Under the pieces are notes generated by a model. The model searched no databases. It was not told the DNA's origin and saw only the letters and a list, made by a program, of their open reading frames with translations. From assembly GCA_030591625.1 (NCBI GenBank), contig JAUVAR010000050.1, positions 1 to 11,616 of the forward strand: a stretch of 11,616 nt of DNA, read 5' to 3'. The position numbers and the translations under genes were made by a program. This stretch comes from Candidatus Zixiibacteriota bacterium (GTDB taxonomy: Bacteria; Zixibacteria; MSB-5A5; GN15; FEB-12). Below, in pieces: positions 1-6,580 of the stretch; the first letter of the stretch is position 1, and each line of letters begins with the position of its first letter.

Positions 1-1667
1 GTATTGAATTCGACGGCATGGACAATATCAACAAGACAGCCACGGTCGGAAATCTTGCTGGCGAATGATCCAAAACCAAATCCGATAACATCAAAGACTG
101 CATCACCTTTGCGTATTTTCATTTTCAAATGTTTGGTCCCCACGATATACGGCGTACCCAATATTTCACAATTGCGAGTCAGAAATATCGGACGCATATT
201 TTGAGGACCAAACGGTGCAAAGCGTTCGATTGAATTAACGAAATCATCATTGATAACAGTAAGTTCGAGTTCATCATCAATGTGCAACTTTGGCTGAGTA
301 TCTTCTTCCGTCAGTTTCCGGGCAGATACTTCGCAGAACTTCTCTCTAAACTCGGGAATGTTTTTCTGCTCTATCGAAAGACCGGCAGCGTACTTATGGC
401 CACCATATCGGAGAAGCAGATGTTCGCATTCTTTGAGAGCTTCACAGAGATGGAAACCAGGAATCGAACGAGCCGAACCTTTGCCAACACCATCGGTGAT
501 CGCAATCATAACAGTTGGCAGATGATATTTTTCAACCAAACGTGATGCAACAATACCGATCACACCCTGATGCCAACCTTCGGCGGCGAGCACGATTGAG
601 TTATCGTTGTCGATATCAACAATTTCCTGCATCTGTTCGAGAGCCTGATTCAACGTTTTTTCGTCGATCTCTTTGCGTCGTTTATTTTCTGAGTCGAGTT
701 TACGAGCAATTTCTGAGGCGAGTTTTTCATCTTTGGTCGCAAGCAATCTGACCGCTTCGCGAGCATCACCAAGTCTGCCGAGGGCATTGATACGAGGTGC
801 TAAGACAAATACAACCTGCCCGGTGCTGATCTCTTTGCCCATAAGTCCTGATACAAAGGCAAGTGATTTGAGACCTGGTTTGGTAGTTCGTGAAATCTGC
901 TTGATACCATGCCTAGTGAGGATACGATTCTCACCAACTAACGGTACGATATCAGCCGAAGTACCCATCGCAACAAGATCGAGATGTTCATACAGTTCGG
1001 TTTCATCCTGCGAAAGGCGACGATAGAGCGCCTGTGCGAATTTATACGCAACACCAACTCCGGAGAGCTCACCGCCATAATTACATCCAGCCTGTTTAGG
1101 ATTAATAATTGCGGTCGCTTCTGGGATGGTTTCACCCTGTTCATGATGATCTGTTACAACAACATCAACACCGACAGTTTTGGCATGAGCGATTTCGGCA
1201 ACAGCTGTAATTCCTGTATCAACTGTAATGATTAAAGAGACATCATCGGCCTTAGCGTCATTGATTGCCTCATCCGAAAGACCATATCCTGCGGTTAATC
1301 GATTTGGCAAAAAGAAACTAACCTGAGCGCCAAGTTTATTTAGCACCATGTACAGGAGAGTTGTTGCGGTAATGCCATCGACATCATAATCGCCGTAGAT
1401 CATTATCTTTTCATTATTGAAAAGAGCTTCGGCGGTTCGTTCGACACCGGCGGTCATCCCTTCCATAAGGAATGGGTCCTTAAGGTCGTCCAATTTGGGG
1501 TCGAGAAATTCTATAATTTTCTCGTGCGTATCGATATTTCTGCACACGAGAATTTTTATAATATTCTCAGGCAGTTCACACGATTCGGCCAACGAGGCAA
1601 CAAGCGATCTATCGGGATCGGGTGCCAGCACCCACTGCACTTCTGCAGGTTTCTGAGCCCAATTCAT
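1..1667 (-). CDS. recJ: Single-stranded-DNA-specific exonuclease RecJ (3' end cut off)
   Basis: RecJ degrades single-stranded DNA 5' to 3' in recombinational repair (RecFOR pathway), mismatch repair and base excision. Translating the minus strand from ATG 1667 gives about 555 residues with no stop before the window edge; relatives are about 560-580 residues, so only a short C-terminal piece is missing. The DHH phosphoesterase motifs are present in order: DYDVDG at residues 93-98, DTG at 150-152 and TDHHEQG at 172-178. They are followed by a DHHA1-type segment with GVIGIVASR, GSARSIPGFHL and GGHKYAAG. The start is supported by a GGAG Shine-Dalgarno about eight bases upstream. The RNase P RNA gene ends only about 20 bases upstream, so recJ is probably transcribed from that promoter or by read-through. 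Identification is firm; the C-terminus cannot be judged. Confidence 0.96.
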   Translation of the reverse strand, partial: MNWAQKPAEVQWVLAPDPDRSLVASLAESCELPENIIKILVCRNIDTHEKIIEFLDPKLDDLKDPFLMEGMTAGVERTAEALFNNEKIMIYGDYDVDGITATTLLYMVLNKLGAQVSFFLPNRLTAGYGLSDEAINDAKADDVSLIITVDTGITAVAEIAHAKTVGVDVVVTDHHEQGETIPEATAIINPKQAGCNYGGELSGVGVAYKFAQALYRRLSQDETELYEHLDLVAMGTSADIVPLVGENRILTRHGIKQISRTTKPGLKSLAFVSGLMGKEISTGQVVFVLAPRINALGRLGDAREAVRLLATKDEKLASEIARKLDSENKRRKEIDEKTLNQALEQMQEIVDIDNDNSIVLAAEGWHQGVIGIVASRLVEKYHLPTVMIAITDGVGKGSARSIPGFHLCEALKECEHLLLRYGGHKYAAGLSIEQKNIPEFREKFCEVSARKLTEEDTQPKLHIDDELELTVINDDFVNSIERFAPFGPQNMRPIFLTRNCEILGTPYIVGTKHLKMKIRKGDAVFDVIGFGFGSFASKISDRGCLVDIVHAVEFN

Positions 1668-1686
1668 TTCAGACTCCAATTTTTTT

Positions 1687-2065
1687 GAAGCATACAAGGC
1701 AGGAAATAAGCCGAGTTTTGTTTTCTGCAATAAAGCAGAACAACAGTCATTTATCTAGGCACGCAGTTACCTGAGTGCTCAAGCGGCCTACCCGAGAATA
1801 AAAACGGAGCGAATCCACTCCTCTTCTCTTATTTGGCCTTGCTCCAGGCGGGGTTTACCCACCAACAATATCTCTACCATTGGCCGTGGTCTCTTACACC
1901 ACGTTTTCACCCTTACCCATACGAGACAGGCGGTATAGTTTCTGTGGCACTTTCCGTCGGATCTCTCCGCCCCGGCGTTACCGGGCGCCTTGATTCTTAG
2001 GAGCTCGGACTTTCCTCACCCTGAATTAACAGAGCGCGACTGTTTCTCCTACGCTTGCATGCTTT
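1687..2065 (-). ncRNA. rnpB: RNase P RNA, bacterial type A
   Basis: This is the catalytic RNA of RNase P, which cuts 5' leaders from pre-tRNAs. On the minus strand the universal blocks occur in order: GAGGAAAGTCCGAGCTC (P4 5' strand region), a block ending TACCGCC, GGTAAGGGTGAAA, AAGAGACCAC, GGTAAACCCC (the L15 loop that pairs with the tRNA CCA end), GAGCAAGGCCAAATA, GGGTAGGCCGCTTGAG, AGATAAATGACTGT, and CTCGGCTTAT near the 3' end. The ends were set from helix P1: AAGCATGCAAG near 2065 pairs with CTTGTATGCTT near 1688, with one G-U pair, giving about 379 nt. The last conserved block reads ACAAAACTCGG where E. coli has ACAGAACCCGG, a mild variant. It lies between guaB (53-base gap) and recJ (about 20-base gap), all on one strand. 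Exact ends are uncertain by several bases. Confidence 0.96.
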
Positions 2066-2067
2066 CG

Positions 2068-2094
2068 TTTATATATCAAAAATACTACTCTCAA
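2068..2094 (-). promoter_or_regulatory. Putative rnpB promoter
   Basis: In the 53 bases between the guaB stop and RNase P RNA, the minus strand has TTGAGA (2089-2094) and TATAAA (2068-2073), separated by 15 bases. Transcription would start at about the first base of helix P1. The spacer is shorter than the usual 17, so the assignment is moderate. The neighbouring run of T and A would also allow TATATA as the -10, with an even shorter spacer. Confidence 0.4.
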
Positions 2095-2118
2095 TTTAAT
2101 TGGACCCTCTGACATCAA

Positions 2119-3585
2119 TTAAAAATGACGTCTGTAATTTGGAGTCTCTTTACTTATAGGTACCGAATGCGGATGCGACTCAAGTATGCCGGCATGCGAG
2201 ATTCGGACCATTTCTGAATTCTGGGCCAAATCTTCAAGATTGGCCGTTCCACACAAACCCATTCCGGCTCTTAAACCGCCAACAAGCTGATAAACCAATT
2301 CTTGCAGTTTCCCTTTATATGGGACCCTACCCTCGATACCCTCAGGTACGAATTTAGAACTCTCGGTTGACTGCTCCTGAAAATAACGATCGGAGCTGCC
2401 AGCTTTCATAGCCCCGACAGAACCCATCCCACGATAAACTTTAAATGAACGCCCTTCAAAAAGGAGCGTTTCACCGGGTGATTCTTCGGTTCCGGCCAAG
2501 AGCGAACCAACCATAACAGCTTTCGCTCCACAGGCTAATGACTTTGTAATATCGCCAGAATATCTGACACCACCATCGGCAATAGCCGGTATATTTAGTT
2601 TTTGCAATACTTCAACGGCGTTCATAATCGCCGTCACTTGCGGCATTCCAGCTCCGGTCACTATTCGTGTGGTACAAATAGACCCGGGTCCAATTCCAAT
2701 TTTAACCGCATCGGCACCGGCATCGGCCAGTGCTTTCGCACCATCGGCAGTAGCAATATTACCTGCCATAAGTGGAGTGTTGCTATGTCTTTTCTTAATT
2801 TTTTTTACTGCTTCTATAACTCCAGCACTATGACCATGCGAGCTATCAACACAAAGCATATCAACACCTGCTTCGACCAGAGCATCAGATCGTTCATCAA
2901 TATCGCCTCCCGCACCAATAGCAGCCGCAACACGCAATCTTCCGCGCTCATCTTTGGCTGCGAGCGGGTATTTTATCTTTTTCATAATATCTTTGACGGT
3001 GATCATCCCTTTGAGGTTGTATTGATCATCAACGATTAAAACTTTTTCAATTCGATGTTTGTGTAGAATTTCTTTGGCCGTTGCAAGATCGCAACCTTCC
3101 TTGACCGTAACCAGTTTGTCTTTGGTCATTACATCACCGATTAGCAGCGTCGCATCTTTCTGGAATCTAAGATCACGGTTGGTCAAAATACCGACAAGCT
3201 TTGTTCCTTCGGTAACAGGAATACCAGAAATAGAAAATTTGTTCATCACATCAAGCGCATCGCCGAGCGTTTTCCCCGGTGTTAGCGTAATCGGATCGAC
3301 AATCATACCGGATTCTGAGCGTTTTACTTTGTCAACTTCAGAAGCCTGATGTTCGGGTGAAAGATTCTTGTGAATTACGCCAATACCGCCCTGGCGGGCG
3401 AGCGCAATTGCAAGTTTTGATTCAGTGACTGTATCCATCGCGGCAGAAATAATCGGGATATTCAGATCTATCCCACCACCAATACTGGTTGTCAAATCTA
3501 CATCGGCCGGCAACACTTCGGAGTATGCCGGAACCAGCAGTACATCATCAAATGTCAGCCCTGAGTCATCAAGAATTCTTGCCAT
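2119..3585 (-). CDS. guaB: Inosine-5'-monophosphate dehydrogenase
   Basis: GuaB oxidises IMP to XMP with NAD+, the committed step of GMP synthesis in the cytosol. The 488-residue length is normal for bacterial IMPDH. The N-terminal barrel strand SGLTFDDVLLVPAYSEV is at residues 8-24. Two CBS domains occupy roughly 95-205 (for example SGIPVTEGTKLVGILTNRDL and VLIVDDQYNLKGMITVKDI). The catalytic loop GPGSICTTRIVTG puts the nucleophile at Cys304. The mobile flap holds the Arg400-Tyr401 dyad (SSDRYFQ) and PEGIEGRVPYKG at 414-425. The ATG has an AGGA Shine-Dalgarno at good spacing. It starts 49 bases after the zinc-ribbon gene on the same strand, so the two are likely cotranscribed, with rnpB next downstream. 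No key residue is missing. Confidence 0.98.
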   Translation of the reverse strand: MARILDDSGLTFDDVLLVPAYSEVLPADVDLTTSIGGGIDLNIPIISAAMDTVTESKLAIALARQGGIGVIHKNLSPEHQASEVDKVKRSESGMIVDPITLTPGKTLGDALDVMNKFSISGIPVTEGTKLVGILTNRDLRFQKDATLLIGDVMTKDKLVTVKEGCDLATAKEILHKHRIEKVLIVDDQYNLKGMITVKDIMKKIKYPLAAKDERGRLRVAAAIGAGGDIDERSDALVEAGVDMLCVDSSHGHSAGVIEAVKKIKKRHSNTPLMAGNIATADGAKALADAGADAVKIGIGPGSICTTRIVTGAGMPQVTAIMNAVEVLQKLNIPAIADGGVRYSGDITKSLACGAKAVMVGSLLAGTEESPGETLLFEGRSFKVYRGMGSVGAMKAGSSDRYFQEQSTESSKFVPEGIEGRVPYKGKLQELVYQLVGGLRAGMGLCGTANLEDLAQNSEMVRISHAGILESHPHSVPISKETPNYRRHF

Positions 3586-3634
3586 ATTATCCTACCCGAA
3601 CTTCCAGCTAATTCTGCGGGTCACACAGGATCAG

Positions 3635-4351
3635 CTATTTCGATACATCATCATCCCAATAAAGAAGTGAACCACAATTGTCACAGGTGCATATTTTGTC
3701 TGCTCGTTTAATTTCCTGAATTTTCTTAGGTGTCAATGCCTTGAAACAGGAACCACAGGCACGTTTCTTAACAGAAACGACCGGACGACCACCTTTACCT
3801 CGACGTACACGTTCGTATGTTGAAAGGGTCGGCTTTGGAATTTCCAAAATGATTGTCTTGCGAGACTCTTCCATCAAATCAACTTTCGATCCGATTGAGT
3901 CGATTTTTTCCTGCAGGATACCAAGCTGTTTGGTGTTGTTCTCACTGATTGTAGAATCTTTTTCGGTCAGTTCTTCAATCTCTTTTTCCATAGAATCGAT
4001 AGACTCAATAAGCTCAAGAAGTTCTGTTTCGCCATTGGAGACAACAACCTTGATGCTGTCAATTTCAGAGACCAGAGCATCATACTCTTTGTTAGTCTTG
4101 ATCGACATCATCTGCTGCTGATACTTTTGAAGTTCTCCCTCTTTGGTTTTAACTTCCAACTCAAGACTCTTCTGTTTCACCTGAGAATCTTCGAGATTTT
4201 GTTTTACCAGAGTTAGTCTTTCACCGGTTTCAGTAATTTCCTTCTTAAGATTATCCATCATATCCGGGAGATAATCTTTAGATCTTTCCAACTCACCAAG
4301 ATCGTAATCGATCACCTGCAATTTAAGAAGTTTTTCAAGGTGCGGGTGCAT
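3635..4351 (-). CDS. Coiled-coil protein with C-terminal C4 zinc ribbon (DUF164 / zf-RING_7 family)
   Basis: The protein has 238 residues. Residues 1-165 are charged and heptad-like (many Glu, Lys and Leu), predicting a long antiparallel coiled coil. The C-terminus is a zinc ribbon with Cys199-x2-Cys202 and Cys223-x2-Cys226, plus an extra Cys221, and the family-like ending CGSLLYW. The stretch GKGGRPVVSVKKRACGSC is typical of the family. Known members include chlamydial CT398/CdsZ and Helicobacter HP0958/FlgZ, which bind secretion or sigma-54-related partners, but no general biochemical function is established. No flagellar or secretion gene is nearby, so I would not transfer those roles. The start is supported by a strong GGAGGA Shine-Dalgarno. 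It precedes guaB and follows a tRNA unit and its terminator. Confidence 0.88.
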   Translation of the reverse strand: MHPHLEKLLKLQVIDYDLGELERSKDYLPDMMDNLKKEITETGERLTLVKQNLEDSQVKQKSLELEVKTKEGELQKYQQQMMSIKTNKEYDALVSEIDSIKVVVSNGETELLELIESIDSMEKEIEELTEKDSTISENNTKQLGILQEKIDSIGSKVDLMEESRKTIILEIPKPTLSTYERVRRGKGGRPVVSVKKRACGSCFKALTPKKIQEIKRADKICTCDNCGSLLYWDDDVSK

Positions 4352-4535
4352 GCTCTATTCCTCCAAAGATGGGTCGACCGATTCTGCCAGAGTCAAAAAA
4401 AGCGCAGTCTGGTTTGATCCATGGGACTTGCGCTTCTGACTTTCTGCCTGTAGCCGTTTTCGATACTCCATGCAAGGGAAAACGACCGACCTCTTAATAA
4501 TTTTTCTTCGTAACAATTTCATACGCTCTCTTCTA
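4352..4535 (-). other. Spacer between tRNA-Val and the zinc-ribbon gene, with a 55-codon reading frame of doubtful reality
   Basis: The minus strand contains an open frame from ATG 4522 to TAG 4355-4357 (55 residues). It has a very basic first half (MKLLRRKIIKRS start), no recognisable domain and no transmembrane segment. Its stop lies 3 bases before the zinc-ribbon ATG, so it could be translationally coupled, and a weak AGAGAG lies upstream. Against it, the frame runs straight through the intrinsic terminator at 4395-4435, whose U-tract encodes its Leu-Phe-Leu stretch. A second inverted repeat (CGTTTTC/GAAAACG, 4455-4461 and 4478-4484) lies inside. I favour a noncoding tRNA trailer plus a leader for the next gene; the frame is recorded so that it can be checked. 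Confidence 0.4.
4395..4435 (-). terminator. Intrinsic terminator of the tRNA unit
   Basis: On the minus strand AAGCGCAAGTC is followed by a loop of about 15 bases, then GACTGCGCTT and a run of seven T. The stem is about 10 bp with one bulged A and has a GC-rich base, the usual rho-independent form. It lies about 100 bases after tRNA-Val and just before the zinc-ribbon gene. The zinc-ribbon and guaB genes therefore either have their own weak promoter here or depend on read-through. A TTGACT overlaps the U-tract, but I see no good -10 element after it. Confidence 0.75.
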
Positions 4536-4609
4536 TGGGCAATACTGGACTCGAACCAGTGACCTCTCGGATGTGAACCGAACGCTCTAACCAGCTGAGC
4601 TAATTGCCC
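4536..4609 (-). tRNA. tRNA-Val, anticodon CAC
   Basis: The minus strand folds into a complete cloverleaf. The acceptor is GGGCAAT/ATTGCCC and the D stem GAGC-type, with the loop AGCTGGTTA. The anticodon stem is TTCGG/CCGAG with loop TTCACAT, so the anticodon is CAC and it reads the valine codon GUG. The T arm is ACTGG-TTCGAGT-CCAGT. The discriminator is A (4536) and no CCA is encoded, so CCA must be added by nucleotidyltransferase. It lies 35 bases downstream of the other tRNA in the same transcript. Confidence 0.96.
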
Positions 4610-4644
4610 TGTCTATTTCACCTTATACAGGCTCCCAAAACAAG

Positions 4645-4718
4645 TGGGCCCTGCAGGACTTGAACCTGCGACCCGCTGATTATGAGTCAGCTGCTCTAAC
4701 CAACTGAGCTAAGGGCCC
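4645..4718 (-). tRNA. tRNA with CAU anticodon, probably tRNA-Ile2 (lysidine type)
   Basis: A complete cloverleaf on the minus strand: acceptor GGGCCCT/AGGGCCC, D arm GCTCAGTTGGTTAGAGC, anticodon stem GCTGA/TCAGC with loop CTCATAA (anticodon CAT), T arm GCAGG-TTCAAGT-CCTGC and discriminator A, with no encoded CCA. CAU occurs in initiator Met, elongator Met and Ile2. The initiator is unlikely because the acceptor is fully paired and the anticodon stem lacks three G-C pairs. The GGGCCCTTAGCTCAGTTGG start and the C4-G69 and C5-G68 pairs resemble TilS-modified Ile2 (AUA-reading) tRNAs, which I favour over elongator Met. The tRNA call itself is firm; the amino acid is about two to one in favour of Ile. 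Confidence 0.93.
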
Positions 4719-4735
4719 GACAAAGTAAGTCTCCC

Positions 4736-4764
4736 ATAATACTTATAATCAATTCAAGCGTCAA
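4736..4764 (-). promoter_or_regulatory. Sigma-70-type promoter of the tRNA unit
   Basis: The minus strand reads TTGACG (4759-4764), a 17-base spacer, then TATTAT (4736-4741). That is five of six matches at each hexamer with ideal spacing. The start would be near 4729, about 11 bases before the first tRNA. A strong promoter with a short leader is as expected for stable RNA. Confidence 0.8.
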
Positions 4765-4831
4765 GCCGTATTTCAAGCGGAATTCTCAACTTTACACTAA
4801 TATTCCAAAATACGCTTAAGTAACTGCAATG

Positions 4832-4861
4832 CTTAGTCTTACCGAAACCAGAAAGACTAAG
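4832..4861. repeat. Inverted repeat, 9-bp perfect arms
   Basis: CTTAGTCTT (4832-4840) and AAGACTAAG (4853-4861) are exact reverse complements around a 12-base loop. Only a short pyrimidine-rich stretch follows on the plus strand and nothing T-rich on the minus, so it is not a clear terminator. It could form a leader hairpin or be a remnant. Confidence 0.6.
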
Positions 4862-4912
4862 TCACTCTCTTTAATATATTACACGACCTATGTTGCTCTG
4901 TTTTTGATGGCT

Positions 4913-4926
4913 ATGCAGGTCTGCAT
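4913..4926. repeat. Short palindrome, possible operator
   Basis: ATGCAG-GT-CTGCAT has perfect 6-bp arms around two bases. This size and symmetry would suit a dimeric repressor. It lies about 56 bases upstream of the acetyltransferase -35 element, so an operator role is only a suggestion and chance is possible. Confidence 0.35.
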
Positions 4927-4981
4927 GAAACCAAAGTTAACGAATCAATTGCCAAACACAACCTCCTGGTCGTTTTCAATC

Positions 4982-5010
4982 TTGCAACCGACCACACTGA
5001 CTTATATTAT
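4982..5010 (+). promoter_or_regulatory. Sigma-70-type promoter of the acetyltransferase gene
   Basis: TTGCAA (4982-4987), a 17-base spacer and TATTAT (5005-5010) on the plus strand. The start would be near 5017, giving a leader of about 60 bases. The -10 hexamer is the same as in the tRNA promoter. Confidence 0.7.
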
Positions 5011-5076
5011 TCCAACTGATAGATAAATATCTTTAGCGTACCTGAACTCTCTATTATTAACTGAGAGGGAAATAAG

Positions 5077-5640
5077 ATGGATGATCAAAAAATAGCCTCC
5101 TCCACCCTGCCCGAACTTATCGGCGATAAAAGTTTTCTAAGACCTGCTACAGCAGATGATGTAGAAAATACATATCATTGGTATATTTTAAGCAACCCGC
5201 AAAAACTCTCCGAAGAAGCATGGGCATTTCAAACAGCCAAAGAAGCATCCGAACAATTCAAGAAACAGGAACGTGCGACCGACCGAGAAAAGTTTATGAT
5301 TATTGACAAGAAGTCCGGCACTCAGGTCGGATGGATCGGCTATGACAATTTTAATCCACACAACCGTTCAGCTCGCTTTGAATTGGTCGTTGATCCCGAT
5401 GAACAGCGAAAAGGTTTTGGCACACAGGCACTTGGCCTTTTGATCGAATACATTTTTAACACGCGCGGTTTTAATAAGCTCTATATTTCTGTCGCAGGCT
5501 CTAATCTTGAGATGATTGCACTACTTGAAAAACTCAAATTCAGTCGTGACGGCGCACTGCGACGACACTATTTCATCGATGGTGAATTTGTAGATGGCGC
5601 CCTCTTTTCACTTCTAAATCATGAAGCCCTGCTCGAATAA
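5077..5640 (+). CDS. GNAT-family N-acetyltransferase, RimJ/RimL type
   Basis: The 187-residue protein fits the acetyl-CoA-dependent GNAT fold of the Acetyltransf_3 / RimJ-RimL group, which acetylates protein N-termini, polyamines or small amines; the substrate here is unknown. The N-terminal strand FLRPATADDVENTYHW (residues 20-35) is typical. Motif A is VVDPDEQRKGFGTQALG (104-120), with the acetyl-CoA-binding QRKGFG loop. The Asn143 region (SNLEMIALLEKLKF) is the usual motif B, though the common Lys-x-Gly-Phe is Lys-Leu-Lys-Phe. The end (RRHYFIDGEFVDGALFSLL) matches the RimL-like C-terminus. Start ATG 5077 follows GAGAGGGA at proper spacing. It is the only plus-strand gene here and converges with pyrF, with 4 bases between stops. 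It has its own promoter and no operon partner. Confidence 0.92.
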   Translation: MDDQKIASSTLPELIGDKSFLRPATADDVENTYHWYILSNPQKLSEEAWAFQTAKEASEQFKKQERATDREKFMIIDKKSGTQVGWIGYDNFNPHNRSARFELVVDPDEQRKGFGTQALGLLIEYIFNTRGFNKLYISVAGSNLEMIALLEKLKFSRDGALRRHYFIDGEFVDGALFSLLNHEALLE

Positions 5641-5644
5641 TAAA

Positions 5645-6580
5645 TCAATTAGATCCTTCATTTGATTGAGGTCTGTTCTCTCCCTCCGCTCTGGAATCAT
5701 CAGCTTGCTTATTATTTCCTTCTGAATTGTTTTCCTGGCCTTCTACAATCGTAGGTTCATCATCTGTATCAACAGGCCTCAGAGTATTCACAACCCCATT
5801 GAGCTTCAGTAGTTCTTCGCGAGCCCGTTCTGCAAAATCTTCTTTCTCCGATGCATAAAGAACAGAACGTGAAACATTGATAACCGCCGGCTGTCTAAAA
5901 TTGTCAGTGCCGTTTCGTACGGCTGCCTCGAGCGATCCTCCCTGTGCACCAACCCCAGGAATCAAAAGCGGCATATCACCGGCTATTTTTCTTATCTGGG
6001 TAAGTTGATCGGGATGCGTAGCACCAACAACCAAACCACAGTTGTTATCTTTATTCCAATACGAAACTTTTTCGGCTACTATTTCATAGAGCGGTTTGCC
6101 ATCAACCAAAAGTTGTTGAAAATCTTTCGAGCCGGCATTGGATGTCAGACATAAGATAAATACACCTTTGTCTTCATGCTCTAAGAATGGACGCATCGAA
6201 TCATATCCCATGTACGGACTAAGCGTAACGTAGTCAGCACCAAGTTCATTAAAGAGACTCTTGGCGTAGTGCATTGCAGTATTGCCTATGTCACCACGTT
6301 TGCCGTCGATAATAACAGGAATATCTTCAGGAATTCGTTCAACAATTAGTTTCAAAAGCGACCAGCCCTCGGCACCAAATCGTTCATAGAAAGCCATGTT
6401 AGGTTTATAAGCACAGACATAATCTTTGGTTGCATCAATCATACGAGTAGCAAAATCAAACATCGCCTTGGGTCCAGATGAAAACTCCGAGGGCATTCGT
6501 TTAGGATCGAGATCAAGCCCAAGACAGATCATCGATTTGTTTTTTTCCTGTATCGCTTTGAGTTTCTTAATTGCAGACAT
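5645..6580 (-). CDS. pyrF: Orotidine 5'-phosphate decarboxylase with an acidic C-terminal tail
   Basis: PyrF decarboxylates OMP to UMP, the last step of pyrimidine synthesis. The core is the long (subfamily 2) bacterial form: ICLGLDLDP at residues 18-26, YKPNMAFYE at 58-66, the catalytic DGKRGDIGNT at 92-101 (Lys94, Asp97), SPYMGYDS at 121-128, the phosphate loop IPGVGAQGG at 207-215, and INVSRSVLYA with Arg238 at 234-243. The enzyme should end near residue 268, yet the frame continues for some 43 residues with 12 Asp/Glu, many Asn, Gln, Ser and Gly, and almost no hydrophobic residues. This is a disordered tail not needed for the fold. ATG 6580 overlaps the pyrD stop by one base (TGATG) and has an AAGGAA Shine-Dalgarno inside pyrD. 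It is last in the operon. Confidence 0.96.
   Translation of the reverse strand: MSAIKKLKAIQEKNKSMICLGLDLDPKRMPSEFSSGPKAMFDFATRMIDATKDYVCAYKPNMAFYERFGAEGWSLLKLIVERIPEDIPVIIDGKRGDIGNTAMHYAKSLFNELGADYVTLSPYMGYDSMRPFLEHEDKGVFILCLTSNAGSKDFQQLLVDGKPLYEIVAEKVSYWNKDNNCGLVVGATHPDQLTQIRKIAGDMPLLIPGVGAQGGSLEAAVRNGTDNFRQPAVINVSRSVLYASEKEDFAERAREELLKLNGVVNTLRPVDTDDEPTIVEGQENNSEGNNKQADDSRAEGENRPQSNEGSN

Larger units (their letters stand above)
4765..4981. other. Noncoding part of the divergent intergenic region
   Basis: Together with flanking promoters this is the 358-base gap between the tRNA unit (minus) and the acetyltransferase gene (plus). It is AT-rich. I see no Shine-Dalgarno-preceded gene in it. 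An open frame at 4829-5026 lacks a ribosome binding site and runs through the acetyltransferase promoter. The stretch holds a perfect 9-bp inverted repeat and a 14-base palindrome, listed separately. It may be plain spacer, a leader, or a regulator-binding region. Confidence 0.5.

Noticed and set aside
2602..3039. Plus-strand open frame of 145 codons, rich in Asn, Ser and Arg
   Set aside because: It is antisense to guaB; the composition is that of a shadow frame.
3586..3634. Possible regulatory hairpin (ACCCG/CGGGT) between the zinc-ribbon gene and guaB
   Set aside because: Only 5 bp of stem with a long loop and no T-run; chance is the likely explanation in a 49-base gap.
4368..4396. Possible promoter for the zinc-ribbon gene starting at TTGACT
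   Set aside because: The -35 match is good, but the hexamer at 17 bases is CCCATC, a poor -10, and it would place the start too close to the ribosome site.
4829..5026. Plus-strand open frame of 65 codons upstream of the acetyltransferase gene
   Set aside because: No Shine-Dalgarno before its ATG, no recognisable motif, low-complexity composition, and it runs through the well-formed promoter at 4982-5010.
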